Shown: positions 1-8,163 of the stretch, piece after piece
Numbering within the stretch: the first letter of the stretch is position 1
Layout: the number at the start of each line of letters is the position of its first letter
Source: SZUA-521 sp041738285
GTDB taxonomy: Bacteria > Pseudomonadota > Gammaproteobacteria > Pseudomonadales > Azotimanducaceae
DNA: 23,507 bases
Direction: 5' to 3'
Assembly (NCBI GenBank): GCA_041738285.1
Contig: JBGSQB010000252.1
Coordinates: 1-23,507, forward strand
Notes under the pieces: generated by a model
What the model was told of the DNA's origin: nothing
What the model saw: the letters and a program-made list of their open reading frames with translations, nothing else
Database searches by the model: none
Position numbers and translations under genes: made by a program

Positions 1-314
1 ATGTGCAGCAGCGGCAGCAGAATTCCGTAGCCGGTACCGCGGTTGGCCGGCTGTACGATCAGATTCTGCGGCGGCAGGTCGACGAGCGCCGGCTCCCAGA
101 ACCGCGCATGCTCGCGCGCTACGACAGTGGTGACGCGCGACATCGGCGCCACCGCAAGCGCGCGTCCCATGGCCAGTCGCAACAGCGACGGTCCACCGGT
201 CAACGACCAGAACTGCTTCGGCACCGTTTCACCGAATTGATCCGTGGTCAGGCTCTTCAGCCGTGAACCCGAACCCGCAGCCAGCACCAGCGCCCAGTTG
301 TTGGATGTCTTCAT
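1..314 (-). CDS. Sugar-phosphate nucleotidyltransferase, mannose-1-phosphate guanylyltransferase-like (partial, N-terminal part)
   Basis: The gene starts with ATG at 314-312 and runs off the left edge, so only about 104 N-terminal residues are visible. The translation begins MKTSNNWALVLAAGSGSRLK and continues through a VPKQFWSL segment to QPANRGTGYGILLPLL. The nucleotide-binding loop AAGSGSR, the PKQF substrate-site motif and the QPxNRGT motif are those of the GTP:mannose-1-phosphate guanylyltransferase/ManC branch of nucleotidyltransferases, which make NDP-sugars in the cytoplasm. A GGGAGA sequence about 10 bases upstream can serve as ribosome binding site. It lies 64 bases downstream of the second bufferin precursor on the same strand, with a strong hairpin between them, so co-transcription is uncertain. 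Substrate specificity cannot be read from this fragment. Confidence 0.75.
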   Translation of the reverse strand, partial: MKTSNNWALVLAAGSGSRLKSLTTDQFGETVPKQFWSLTGGPSLLRLAMGRALAVAPMSRVTTVVAREHARFWEPALVDLPPQNLIVQPANRGTGYGILLPLLH

Positions 315-337
315 CGCAACGCGTCTCCCGAATGAGT

Positions 338-358
338 GCGCCGCTTCTCAAGCGGCGC
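338..358 (-). terminator. Perfect 9-bp hairpin between bufA2 and the nucleotidyltransferase gene
   Basis: GCGCCGCTT (338-346), a 3-base loop and AAGCGGCGC (350-358) form a perfect 9-bp stem just downstream of the bufA2 stop codon. No T-run follows on the minus strand, so it is not a classical intrinsic terminator. It could be a processing or 3'-stabilising hairpin, or a weak attenuator, for the bufA2 transcript. Confidence 0.45.
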
Positions 359-378
359 GAAAGTTGTGGATCTGCGGC

Positions 379-663
379 CTACTTGCCGGCCGGCGTGGGA
401 TCGGTGACGACGACGACACGTGCGCCGGCGATCTTTGCGCACGTGCCGTTCGGCACGTAGATCCAGGCTTCGGGGTGTGAGTCGACTTTCACGTGGCTGT
501 GACAGGCGTTCATGCTGGTGGCGCAGTCGTTCTTACCGGCCTTGATGACGCCGGCGCACTGCTCCATGCCGGGCTTGGCCGCACCGGCATCCAGTGCGAG
601 CGTCGCGCCGAGCGCGGCAAGTCCTGCAAGGGCCATGCGAAGGGCGGGGTGAGTGAGGGTCAT
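379..663 (-). CDS. bufA2: Second bufferin-type RiPP precursor (DUF2282), orphan paralogue
   Basis: This encodes a 94-residue protein. The ATG at 663 is chosen because AAAGGAGA lies directly upstream; a longer reading to 705 has no ribosome site. Residues 1-28 form a Sec signal peptide (a basic N-end is lacking, but a hydrophobic stretch ends at AGA). The mature part has four cysteines spaced C-x10-C-x6-C-x20-C, with KAGKNDC and VPNGTC motifs. These spacings are identical to those of the operon copy at 7846-8106. DUF2282 proteins are precursors of bufferins, periplasmic copper-binding peptides whose cysteines are modified by DUF692 enzymes. This copy has no private biosynthesis genes and presumably uses BufB/BufC encoded at 6220-7846. 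Unlike the operon copy it has histidines just after the third cysteine (CHSH) and a hydrophobic C-terminal tail (RVVVVTD). Its own sigma-54 promoter lies at 724-740. The gene symbol is a convenience label. Confidence 0.85.
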   Translation of the reverse strand: MTLTHPALRMALAGLAALGATLALDAGAAKPGMEQCAGVIKAGKNDCATSMNACHSHVKVDSHPEAWIYVPNGTCAKIAGARVVVVTDPTPAGK

Positions 664-723
664 GAGTGTCTCCTTTGGTTTGATCGCTGACGTGCGATTG
701 CGCATGTCATCGACAATCCAAGG

Positions 724-740
724 AGCAACCAGCGTGCCAG
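724..740 (-). promoter_or_regulatory. Sigma-54 (RpoN) promoter of bufA2
   Basis: The minus strand reads CTGGCACGCTGGTTGCT, an exact match to the RpoN consensus YTGGCACG-N4-TTGCW, with GG (738-737) and GC (726-725) separated by ten bases. The expected start site is near 713, giving a leader of about 50 bases before the bufA2 ATG at 663. The leader ends ATCAAACCAAAGGA, nearly the same as in front of bufA at 8106. Confidence 0.85.
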
Positions 741-795
741 GCTGACCTCCGCTGCAAAGCCTGGTGTTTTCCTGGTTTTTTGCTGGGTTTGCTGC

Positions 796-817
796 CCACC
801 ACCGCGGCCGGTGGTGG
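796..817 (-). promoter_or_regulatory. Candidate upstream activator site for bufA2 (8-bp inverted repeat)
   Basis: CCACCACC (796-803) and GGTGGTGG (810-817) form a perfect inverted repeat around a 6-base GCGGCC centre. On the promoter strand it contains CCACCACCGGC followed three bases later by GGTGG. The same 11-mer followed directly by GGTGG occurs upstream of bufA. The 11-mer edge lies 67 bases upstream of the sigma-54 promoter, a normal place for an NtrC-family activator to bind. It also sits just after the response regulator stop, but no T-run follows it, so I favour an activator site over a terminator. Confidence 0.5.
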
Positions 818-840
818 CGGATACCGCAATCGGTTGCGGA

Positions 841-2346
841 TCAGTCGAGGTATTCTGTCTTGCGGATACCGAGTTTGCGGATACGGTGGCGGGCTGTACT
901 CGGTTTCATATCGAGGAGCTTCGCGACACCGCGCGGCCCTTCGATCACGCCGCCGGTACGGCGCAACAGCGTAAGGATGTGGTCGCGCTCTACGTCGGCC
1001 AGACGCATCCCCGGCGCCGACCCGGAACCCGCGACCACAGTCGTCTCGGCCGTCGCTGATCTCGTGTTCGCTTGCGGTGCATCGAACCAGTCGAGCACCA
1101 GGCGACCTTCCGTGGAATAGACGATGGCGCGCTCGATGACGTTCTGCAGCTCGCGCACGTTGCCAGGCCACGGGTACGTCTGCAGTCGCTCGATGTCCCG
1201 CGCCTCGATGTGGGTGATCGAACGTCCCATGCGCCGGGCCAGGTTGTCGACGAAGTGCCTGATCAGAAGCGGAATGTCGTCGATGCGCTCGCGCAGCGCC
1301 GGGACCGCAATCGGGAACACGTTCAGCCGGTAGAACAGATCAGCGCGGAACCGACCTTCGCGAACTTCGACCTCTAGATTCCGATTGCTGGCTGCAATCA
1401 ATCGCACGTCGACACGTTGCGTCTGCGAACTGCCAACGGGTTCGAACTCGCGCTCCTGCAGTACCCGCAGCAGCTTGACCTGTGTTTCCAGAGGCAATTC
1501 GGTGACCTCGTCCAGAAACAACGTCCCGCCATCGGCAAGCTGGAAGCGACCGATGTGCCGATCCGTAGCCCCCGTGTAGGCGCCTTTGACGTGGCCGAAC
1601 AGCTCGTTCTCGACCAGGCCAGAGGAGATCGCCGCACAGTTGAGCATGACCATCGTCCGGTCACGTCGACGACTGGCATCGTGTATCGCGCGCGCGACGA
1701 GTTCTTTACCAACGCCCGTCTCGCCGGCAATCAGTACGGTTGCGTCGGTGACACCAACGCGTGCCACATTGCCGAGTAAAGCGCGAATTGCCACCGATTC
1801 TCCAACGATCGTGCGCGGACGGGCACCGAGTTCGGTCTGCAGATAGTCGTTCTCGGCCTGCAACCTTTCCTTCAGCTGCTCGACTTCACGCAGCGCCCGT
1901 TGCAGCTCGGCGGTACGGTCTCTCACCCGCTCTTCGAGGCGCGCCTTGGCTTCTTCCAGTTCGAGCCGCGAGCGGCGCAGGCTGACGTGGGTGTTCACCC
2001 GGGCAACGACTTCCTCGTACTGGAACGGTTTGGTGAGGTAGTCGGTGCCGCCCGTTGAGAAGCCCTTGATCTTGTCCTGGGTGTCATCGAGCGCGGTGAT
2101 GAAGATGACCGGTATCGACTGCGTGATCGGATCCGCCTTGAGTCGGCGGCAGATCTCGAATCCATCGATGCCGGGCAACATGACATCCAGCAGAATCGCA
2201 TCGGGGCGACCGTTGCGCGCGCGTTCCAGCGCACTGGCGCCATCCTGCGCAACCAGCACGCGGTAGCGCTCGCGTTTGAGGCACTCCACCAGCACGCCGA
2301 TATTCTCGACGACATCGTCGACCACCAGTACGCTGCCGCCGTTCAA
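841..2346 (-). CDS. Sigma-54-dependent response regulator (REC-AAA+-Fis HTH, NtrC family)
   Basis: A 501-residue protein starting at TTG 2346-2344, whose last two bases overlap the kinase stop (TTGA). Residues 1-125 are a receiver domain with acidic pair D10/D11, phospho-acceptor D54 (LLDVML) and K106 (TKPF). A long coiled coil (about 125-180) follows. The AAA+ domain (about 185-420) has Walker A GETGVGKE, Walker B GGTLFLDEV and the sigma-54 contact loop as GAYTGA instead of GAFTGA. The C-terminus (about 455-501) is a Fis-type helix-turn-helix (STARHRIRKLGI). Proteins of this kind are phosphorylated by a partner kinase and drive open-complex formation at RpoN promoters. The partner is evidently the hybrid kinase just upstream. 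Likely targets, by inference, are the sigma-54 promoters of bufA and bufA2, making the operon self-activating. Confidence 0.93.
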   Translation of the reverse strand: MNGGSVLVVDDVVENIGVLVECLKRERYRVLVAQDGASALERARNGRPDAILLDVMLPGIDGFEICRRLKADPITQSIPVIFITALDDTQDKIKGFSTGGTDYLTKPFQYEEVVARVNTHVSLRRSRLELEEAKARLEERVRDRTAELQRALREVEQLKERLQAENDYLQTELGARPRTIVGESVAIRALLGNVARVGVTDATVLIAGETGVGKELVARAIHDASRRRDRTMVMLNCAAISSGLVENELFGHVKGAYTGATDRHIGRFQLADGGTLFLDEVTELPLETQVKLLRVLQEREFEPVGSSQTQRVDVRLIAASNRNLEVEVREGRFRADLFYRLNVFPIAVPALRERIDDIPLLIRHFVDNLARRMGRSITHIEARDIERLQTYPWPGNVRELQNVIERAIVYSTEGRLVLDWFDAPQANTRSATAETTVVAGSGSAPGMRLADVERDHILTLLRRTGGVIEGPRGVAKLLDMKPSTARHRIRKLGIRKTEYLD

Positions 2347-5300
2347 GCCGCGATCTCTTCGGCTATGCCCGCCAGATCGAAACGCGCAAGTCGCGCGCGC
2401 AGACGCGCAAGGCAGATGTCTCCGGGTCGGTCACGCTCGGCGGCGTCGATCAAAGCCTCGATGCCACCGACGTCGCCAAGCGCGACCAGATCGCGCATTG
2501 CGTCGCGCACAGCATCCGGCAAAGCCAGATCGGCCGCCGGGGGCGGCAGATCGACATCGACACCGACACGCAGTGACAGGCCCAGCAATCGAGCCAGACA
2601 CCCCGTGACCTGCTCGATGCGCAGCGGCTTGACCAGAAAGTCATCGCACCCACTGACGACGCTCTCGCGGCGCTCCGAGTCGAACGCACTGGCCGATGTG
2701 GCCACGACTTTCAGTGACTCGAGTCCCGGCAGCGCACGCAGTTGCCGCACCGTCTCGAATCCGTCCATGTCCGGCATCACCAGGTCGATGAACAGTGCAT
2801 CCGGCACGACACCTGCGCGCAGTCGCTGCAATGCGGCCGCGCCGGAGTCGACCTGATCCACCTCGAATCCGAGAGCGGTCAATATGCTGCTCAACACCAG
2901 CCTGTTCTCTGTCTGATCATCGACCACGAGAATGCTGCGGCGGCGACCCTCATAGGCCCATCGATTCACGGCCGCGCCGCGCTGTTCAGCGGCGTCGACC
3001 TCCGATTGCACGATCGCCGCATCGAGTCGAACAGTGAATGTGCTGCCATCGCCGACATGACTCGTAACGTCGAGGGAACCGCCCATGGCCGTCACCAGCT
3101 TGCGGGAGATCGCCAGTCCCAATCCGGCGCCATCGCCATGACCGAGCTGGCGGAATGGTTCGAAGATGCGCTCCATGTCGCCGGCGGCAATGCCGATGCC
3201 ACGATCCTGTACTTCGAAGCACAGTGAATAGCAACTGTCCGCTCGGACGGCCGACAGGCGCAATGTCACGACCCCGCCAACGCGTGAGAACTTCACGGCA
3301 TTGCCGAGCAGGTTGAGTAGGATCTGCCGCAAACGCCGATCATCGAGCAGCAGCCGTGCTGGCAATTCGGGCGGCAACACAAGGTCGAACCGGACCCGCG
3401 CGTCGGCGGCGCGGATGCGGAACATCTCACCCAATTCGCCGAGCAGGTTGCGTAGATTGACCGGTCGTGGCTCCGGGTCGACCCGACCAGCCTCTACCCG
3501 CGCAAGTTGGAGCACATCGTCGATCAGCGTCAACAGATGCTCGCCGGAACGCCGCATCGTGGTCAGGTTCGCACGCACGTCCGCCTGAACGCGGCCGTCT
3601 CGCTCCAGCAGTTGTGCGTACCCGAGGATGACGTTCAGCGGCGTGCGCAGTTCGTGACTCATGCTGGCGAGAAACTCGCTCTTCGCCTGGCTTGCCGATT
3701 CCGCCAGTTCCCGCGCCGCGATCAGTTCGCGTTCGGTGTCGATGCGCACGAACGTGGCCGCGATACTGTCGGTCAGCAGCTTCAGCATCGTCATGTCGTC
3801 GTCGTTGAGTCCGGTCGCGTTGCCGCCAAAGCCCGCCAGCGTCAGCGTGCCGAGGCGCAATCCGGCGTGATCGATCGGCACGGCGATCGAAGAAGTCGGC
3901 ACCGCCCTATCGGCTCCGTCCGCTGCGATCCACTGCTGTCGACCATCCGCGCGATCGATGCGTGCACTGGCACATCCCGCAACGATGCGCACCTGATCGA
4001 GAATTGCGCCCATCGTGGCGTCGAGGTTGGCAAGCGTCACCTCGGCGCAGCGCTTCGATACGGTCGATAGAATCCGTTCGAGCGCGAGGCGCCGGCTGAC
4101 GGCGGCTTCAGCCGCCTTGCGCGCGCTGACATCGGTGATCACCGATCGCGTCATCACCGGCGTGCCGCTCGCATCCAACACCGGGACCACGTTCACGTTG
4201 GCCCACACCGAGCGGCCATCGCGAGCCCGGAACTCGACTTCTTCACCGAGCGTTGCTATGCCGCTACGAAAGCGTTCGAACACCGCCTTCGCCTTGCCGC
4301 GGCCGTCGGCAGTCTCGGCAACGAAATCCAACAGCGGTCGACCGACGACTTCCTCGGGGCTGTAACCGAGCAGTCCCTCGACCTGTCGATTGACGCGTTC
4401 GATGGTTCCATCGACGCCGGTCGACCAGTAAACGTTGGGGGCGTTCTCGTACAGATCTCGAAATGCCCGCTCCTGCTCGCGCAGGTCCGACTCGGCCTTG
4501 AGGCGGCTGGCGATTTCGTGGCGCAGCTGCGTGTTGACCCGCGACAGCGCTGCGGTGCGCTCGGTGACGCGCTCTTCCAGCCCCGCCTTCGTGCGTTCGA
4601 GCTCTGATTTGACACGCACGTAGTCGCTGACATCGACCACCGTGAACAGTGCGCGCGCCCAGTCGACGCGGTGGTTCGGCAACATCGACCAGGAGACGAG
4701 CACACGTCGCATCTCGCCATTCGGCGCGACATGACTGATCTCGGCACTGCCGCTGAACACATCGCACACCAGGCCGCAGTACATCGACGTGCCGAAGGTC
4801 ATCGCTTGCGGCGTCATCAATGTCCGTACGTCCAGCAACTGTCGTGGATCGGAGACGCGGTACATCGACAGCGTCGCGCGGTTGATCCGCCTGACCGAAA
4901 ACGCGTCGATCAGGTGCTCCCGCAGCACCGCATCGGTATCGATGCGCTGCTGCAGCGCCGCCGGCGCGAGACCAAGCGACACGAGTACCGGCTTTGCCGC
5001 CGACAGGTCGACTTCCCAGATCGACATCGGCGAATCGTCGAACAGACTGCGGTAGAGCGCTTCGCTTTCAGCCAACTCGGTCGATAGCTCGCGCTCGCGC
5101 GCAATTTCCCGCAGCAGACGATCGTTGAGCGTCGCCAGCTCCCGCGTCCGCTCGGCAACACGTGCTTCGAGCGCCGCATTGGTGGCGGTGAGTGCGAGTT
5201 CGAACCGGCGGCGCTCGAGTTCGCCCGTGGCGCGCATGGCAAACAACTGCAGCGCGGAAATGTCCCAGGCGTTCCAATCCCGCTCGCATGTATCGATGAG

Positions 5301-5699
5301 TGCCAGGTGGCCGATGACACGATGCTGCGCATCTTTGAGCGGAATCGCGAGATAGCTGTCGGCACCGAGATCGACCAGCCCGATGTCACCGGGAAACAAC
5401 CTCGACACGCCATGCTCGAACATCGTCACTTCGCCACGCAGCACGCTCTCGCAAGGCGTGCCTGCCAACGCGAACGCAGCAGTAGGTCGCAGCGCACCAT
5501 TGCACCAGAACGACAGCGGTGCAGCATGGGTGCCATCCGCGACCAGCTCCGCCACGAACGCGCAGGGCACGTGCAGCACCTGCGCAACGACCTTGACCAA
5601 TTCCTCGAAGAAGCGTGCGCCCGTGAACCCGGCGAGCGCTTCTTCGACCGTGCGAATCAGCTCTCCGGACTCGCGAGAAGCCACCACCGTGCCGCTCAA
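2343..5699 (-). CDS. Hybrid sensor histidine kinase (GAF-PAS-PAS-GAF-HisKA-HATPase-REC)
   Basis: An 1118-residue cytoplasmic kinase; no transmembrane segment is visible. Domains in order: GAF (about 20-165, with a TPCESV motif), coiled coil, PAS-like (about 215-370), coiled coil, PAS (about 415-540, ENAPNVYWS...DVSARK), GAF (about 545-665), HisKA with phospho-acceptor H682 in SHELRTPLN, HATPase with N box LLNLLGNAVKFS and G boxes DRGIGI and GAGLGLA, then a receiver with D972 (IDLVMPD) and K in LVKPL. A short C-terminal helical segment (about 1045-1118) replaces the histidine phosphotransfer domain often found there, and I see no phosphotransfer histidine in it. The start is TTG at 5699, overlapping the bufD stop as TTGA, and its own stop overlaps the response regulator start in the same way. 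It is thus translationally tied to the bufferin genes and probably senses the stress that bufferins relieve; the ligand is unknown. Confidence 0.93.
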   Translation of the reverse strand: MSGTVVASRESGELIRTVEEALAGFTGARFFEELVKVVAQVLHVPCAFVAELVADGTHAAPLSFWCNGALRPTAAFALAGTPCESVLRGEVTMFEHGVSRLFPGDIGLVDLGADSYLAIPLKDAQHRVIGHLALIDTCERDWNAWDISALQLFAMRATGELERRRFELALTATNAALEARVAERTRELATLNDRLLREIARERELSTELAESEALYRSLFDDSPMSIWEVDLSAAKPVLVSLGLAPAALQQRIDTDAVLREHLIDAFSVRRINRATLSMYRVSDPRQLLDVRTLMTPQAMTFGTSMYCGLVCDVFSGSAEISHVAPNGEMRRVLVSWSMLPNHRVDWARALFTVVDVSDYVRVKSELERTKAGLEERVTERTAALSRVNTQLRHEIASRLKAESDLREQERAFRDLYENAPNVYWSTGVDGTIERVNRQVEGLLGYSPEEVVGRPLLDFVAETADGRGKAKAVFERFRSGIATLGEEVEFRARDGRSVWANVNVVPVLDASGTPVMTRSVITDVSARKAAEAAVSRRLALERILSTVSKRCAEVTLANLDATMGAILDQVRIVAGCASARIDRADGRQQWIAADGADRAVPTSSIAVPIDHAGLRLGTLTLAGFGGNATGLNDDDMTMLKLLTDSIAATFVRIDTERELIAARELAESASQAKSEFLASMSHELRTPLNVILGYAQLLERDGRVQADVRANLTTMRRSGEHLLTLIDDVLQLARVEAGRVDPEPRPVNLRNLLGELGEMFRIRAADARVRFDLVLPPELPARLLLDDRRLRQILLNLLGNAVKFSRVGGVVTLRLSAVRADSCYSLCFEVQDRGIGIAAGDMERIFEPFRQLGHGDGAGLGLAISRKLVTAMGGSLDVTSHVGDGSTFTVRLDAAIVQSEVDAAEQRGAAVNRWAYEGRRRSILVVDDQTENRLVLSSILTALGFEVDQVDSGAAALQRLRAGVVPDALFIDLVMPDMDGFETVRQLRALPGLESLKVVATSASAFDSERRESVVSGCDDFLVKPLRIEQVTGCLARLLGLSLRVGVDVDLPPPAADLALPDAVRDAMRDLVALGDVGGIEALIDAAERDRPGDICLARLRARLARFDLAGIAEEIAA

Positions 5700-6196
5700 A
5701 CGACGGACCAGCTCACGCGAGGCGGCAATGACTGCGACTCACTCACCCGGCAGATGAGTGCGTCGGCGGACCAGCGCCCGGGTCCGTGCACGATGATTAC
5801 CAGCAATGCCAGGCCCCATAGCAGGTGCTGTGCGAACGCCGCCTCGAAACCCTCCGCGAGCAGAACGTGGGCATACGAAATCACTGCCATTGCGTTCACG
5901 GCGCTCAAGCCCAGCGCTACCAGCCGACCAGTCAGCCCCGCAATGAGCAGCAAGGGAAACGCCAGTTCACCGGCGGTGCCCACGACGGCGGCGAGTACGG
6001 GTGGCAGCACCGGCGTGTGATACTCCTCGCGGAACAGGAACAACGTATTCTCCCAACTCGTGAGCTTGAGCCAGCCCGAGCGCAGGAACTCGAGCGATAC
6101 CCAGACGCGCAGCGCCAGCGCAAGAGGATCCGACAGCATGCGCAGTGCGCGAGCAGGTCGGAGCACGAGCCAATCGGTCAATCGGGTGAGTGTCAT
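5696..6196 (-). CDS. bufD: DoxX-family membrane protein of the bufferin operon
   Basis: A 166-residue inner-membrane protein with about four hydrophobic segments (ALALRVWVSLEFLRSGWLKL near 27-46, LPPVLAAVVGTAGELAFPLL near 64-83, GRLVALGLSAVNAMAVISYA near 89-108, LLWGLALLVIIV near 125-136). The GWLKL sequence in the first helix is typical of DoxX proteins. DoxX members are common fourth partners of DUF2282-DUF692-DUF2063 clusters; their role there is not established. The ATG at 6196 is preceded by AGGAGA, 23 bases after the bufC stop. The stop TGA (5698-5696) overlaps the TTG of the sensor kinase. Confidence 0.88.
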   Translation of the reverse strand: MTLTRLTDWLVLRPARALRMLSDPLALALRVWVSLEFLRSGWLKLTSWENTLFLFREEYHTPVLPPVLAAVVGTAGELAFPLLLIAGLTGRLVALGLSAVNAMAVISYAHVLLAEGFEAAFAQHLLWGLALLVIIVHGPGRWSADALICRVSESQSLPPRVSWSVV

Positions 6197-6219
6197 TCAG
6201 CTATCTCCTGAGTTTCGAT

Positions 6220-6981
6220 TCAACGGACGATGTCGACGATGAGGCCGTCGATTGCGAGCGCGTGCAGTGCAGCCGCGACGTCGAAGGACGGCGAACACGT
6301 CAGCGCGCGCTGTAGCGCAACGGCAATGGGTTGCAGCCTCAGCAACGCCTGGAGGAATTCGCAGCGCGCCCGATCGATGCGTTCGACCCGAACCGAATTT
6401 GCGGCGCGAAAGATCAGCACCTGCTCTGCGCCGCGTTCGAGATCGATGCGCACGTTCTGATCCTGATGGGTGAACCAGATGGAATGAAGGGGATGCGATG
6501 AGCGCAGCACCGCGACGCTCGGGTGCAGTAAGAGCAGCAGCGCTTCAAGCGCGGTCTCGTTCAAATCGGCGAGTTGGGTGAGATCGGCAGCGCCGACATC
6601 GGCGGCAAAGCGCGCCGCTTCGATCGCATGTTCCAGCCGTGCGACATCACCAAGGAATGCGTATTCACCGTGGCCATAGATGCCATCGAGGAAGCCCGGA
6701 AAATCGTCGCCAAACTGCCCGAGGTCACCGCTCTTGGAGGGATGCATACGCTGATACTGTCGCGCCAATGCGGCGAAGCAGTCCGCACCCACCAGCGCGG
6801 CGACCACTGCGTGAGTCCCTTCCAGCGCCTTGCGGAAATTTTCGCGCACGTTGTTTTCGTAGATCTCGATCTGCAGGGAAGGCTCGACCACGCCTTCGCG
6901 CAGGGCCGCTTCCAAGTTCGACCCGCGCCCGAACAGAAACGCATCGCGGCAGCGCAGTTGCAGATCACGCAGCGCGGACAC
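6220..6981 (-). CDS. bufC: DUF2063 protein, partner of the DUF692 bufferin-modifying enzyme
   Basis: About 253 residues from the preferred GTG at 6981-6979, which has CGGGAG six bases upstream and overlaps the end of bufB by 17 bases. In-frame alternatives at ATG 7008 and GTG 7020 lack a convincing ribosome site and would overlap bufB by 44 to 56 bases. The N-terminal half carries the DUF2063 pattern LRDLQLRCRDAFLFG ... IYENNVRENFRKALEGTHAVVAALVG ... FPGFLDGI. The C-terminal part is a second domain of mixed strands and helices. DUF2063 proteins pair with DUF692 enzymes and help present the precursor peptide, acting like a RiPP recognition element. The family assignment is firm; only the start is in doubt. 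Confidence 0.9.
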   Translation of the reverse strand: MSALRDLQLRCRDAFLFGRGSNLEAALREGVVEPSLQIEIYENNVRENFRKALEGTHAVVAALVGADCFAALARQYQRMHPSKSGDLGQFGDDFPGFLDGIYGHGEYAFLGDVARLEHAIEAARFAADVGAADLTQLADLNETALEALLLLLHPSVAVLRSSHPLHSIWFTHQDQNVRIDLERGAEQVLIFRAANSVRVERIDRARCEFLQALLRLQPIAVALQRALTCSPSFDVAAALHALAIDGLIVDIVR

Positions 6982-7846
6982 GAGCGTCTCCCGCAGCGTC
7001 ACGCGCATCGAAGGCAACACGATCGGCGTGCGCTGCCTCGCCGATCAGCACGTCGAGCGCCGGAATGTCCGCATCCCACTCGATCAACGTAGGCGCCGAT
7101 GGAAATCGGGCTATGGCCCGCTGGTACAAGGCCCACACGGCATCGCAGACTCGAGTCGAATGCGTATCGATCAGTACGCCCGCCGCCGTCCAGGGCTGGA
7201 CACTGTGCCCCGCGAGATGAATTTCGCCCACCAGCGTGGGCGGGATCGAATCGATATACGTTGCCGCATCGATTGAGCGGTTCACCTGATTGACGTACAG
7301 ATTGTTGACGTCCAGCAGAATGCCGCAGCCGGTGCGGCGCGAAAGCGCGACCAGAAACTCGGCCTCGCTCATGGCATCGCAGGCAAACGAGAGATACGCG
7401 GAGATGTTCTCGATCAGGATCCGTCGACCCAGTACGTCCTGAGTCTGCGAAACGTGATCGGCAACAACACCGAGGGATTCCTGCGTCAGCGGCAGCGGCA
7501 GCAGGTCGTTCATGTGAATGCCGCCAATCGCTCCCCAACACAGGTGTTCCGAGATGAGGCAAGGCTGCAACCAATCCACCAGATGGCGCAGCGCGGCCAG
7601 ATGCGCCTGATCGACGCCATCTGCACTGCCGAGCGACAGGCCCACGCCATGCACGCTGATGGGATAGTCGCCGCGAATGTGCGCAAGAGCTGCGCGACCC
7701 GGGCCGCCCGCAGCAAAGTAGTTTTCGCTGTGCACCTCGAGCCAGCCGACCGCAGGGTGACCAGCGATGAACGCAGGTACATGCGGTGCACGAAGACCGA
7801 TCCCGGCTGACGCCGGGATCGGACCACCCGTGACCGGGTCGTTCAT
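6965..7846 (-). CDS. bufB: DUF692 / MNIO bufferin-modifying enzyme
   Basis: A 293-residue TIM-barrel enzyme beginning MNDPVTGGPIPASAGIGLRA. The ATG at 7846 shares one base with the bufA stop (TGATG), so a longer upstream reading is not needed. Family motifs run in order: GIGLRAPHVP, EVHSENYF, SVHGVGLSLGS, LISEHLCWG, ILIENISAY, LLDVNNLYVN, EIHLAGH, IDTHSTRV and LIEWDADIP. Conserved His, Asp and Glu residues in these motifs bind iron atoms in multinuclear non-haem iron oxidative enzymes. In the bufferin branch, such enzymes oxidise cysteines of the DUF2282 precursor into copper-binding heterocycles, with help from DUF2063 partners. Position between bufA and bufC fits exactly. The exact modification here is inferred from family membership. 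Confidence 0.93.
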   Translation of the reverse strand: MNDPVTGGPIPASAGIGLRAPHVPAFIAGHPAVGWLEVHSENYFAAGGPGRAALAHIRGDYPISVHGVGLSLGSADGVDQAHLAALRHLVDWLQPCLISEHLCWGAIGGIHMNDLLPLPLTQESLGVVADHVSQTQDVLGRRILIENISAYLSFACDAMSEAEFLVALSRRTGCGILLDVNNLYVNQVNRSIDAATYIDSIPPTLVGEIHLAGHSVQPWTAAGVLIDTHSTRVCDAVWALYQRAIARFPSAPTLIEWDADIPALDVLIGEAAHADRVAFDARDAAGDARVRAA

Positions 7847-8106
7847 CACTTCGCCTGGGTGGCGCCGCCGACCAGACGCTCGCAGGTGCCATTCGGAACG
7901 AAGATCCATTCCTTGGCATCGCGATCTTTCTTGGCCTGTCCGGCGCACGCATGGCCGTTGGCCGCGCAATCGTTCTTGCCGGCCTTGGCAACGCCAAAAC
8001 ACTTCTCTTTGCCTTCGTCATCGGCGGCCGACGCCGGCAACGCGATGGTCGCGAGGGCGACGACGCCTGCCAGTGCCGATGCCATGAGTTGCTTGCTGAT
8101 TTGCAT
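7846..8106 (-). CDS. bufA: Bufferin RiPP precursor (DUF2282)
   Basis: An 86-residue exported precursor. The ATG at 8106 has AAAGGAA upstream; the longer reading to 8151 lacks a ribosome site. MQISKQLMASALAGVVAL is a Sec signal peptide ending near PASA-ADD. The mature part begins acidic (DDEGKEKC) and contains four cysteines spaced C-x10-C-x6-C-x20-C, with KAGKNDC and WIFVPNGTC motifs that define DUF2282. Bufferins are made in the cytoplasm, modified on core cysteines by BufB/BufC, and exported to the periplasm, where they chelate copper. It is the first gene of a six-gene unit (bufA-bufB-bufC-bufD-kinase-regulator) reading from a sigma-54 promoter at 8164-8180. Confidence 0.93.
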   Translation of the reverse strand: MQISKQLMASALAGVVALATIALPASAADDEGKEKCFGVAKAGKNDCAANGHACAGQAKKDRDAKEWIFVPNGTCERLVGGATQAK

Positions 8107-8163
8107 GGGGGTTCCTTTGGTTGATGAGTGGCGCGGGCGCTCACTGCCCACGGACTCCTACAT

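Noticed and set aside
796..817. Intrinsic terminator of the response regulator gene
   Set aside because: The stem is perfect but no T-run follows on the minus strand, and the sequence matches the site upstream of bufA, so an activator site is preferred.
707..1171. Open frame overlapping the end of the response regulator
   Set aside because: It shares DNA with the HTH-coding end of the regulator, is arginine-rich without a fold pattern, and covers the bufA2 promoter and activator site.
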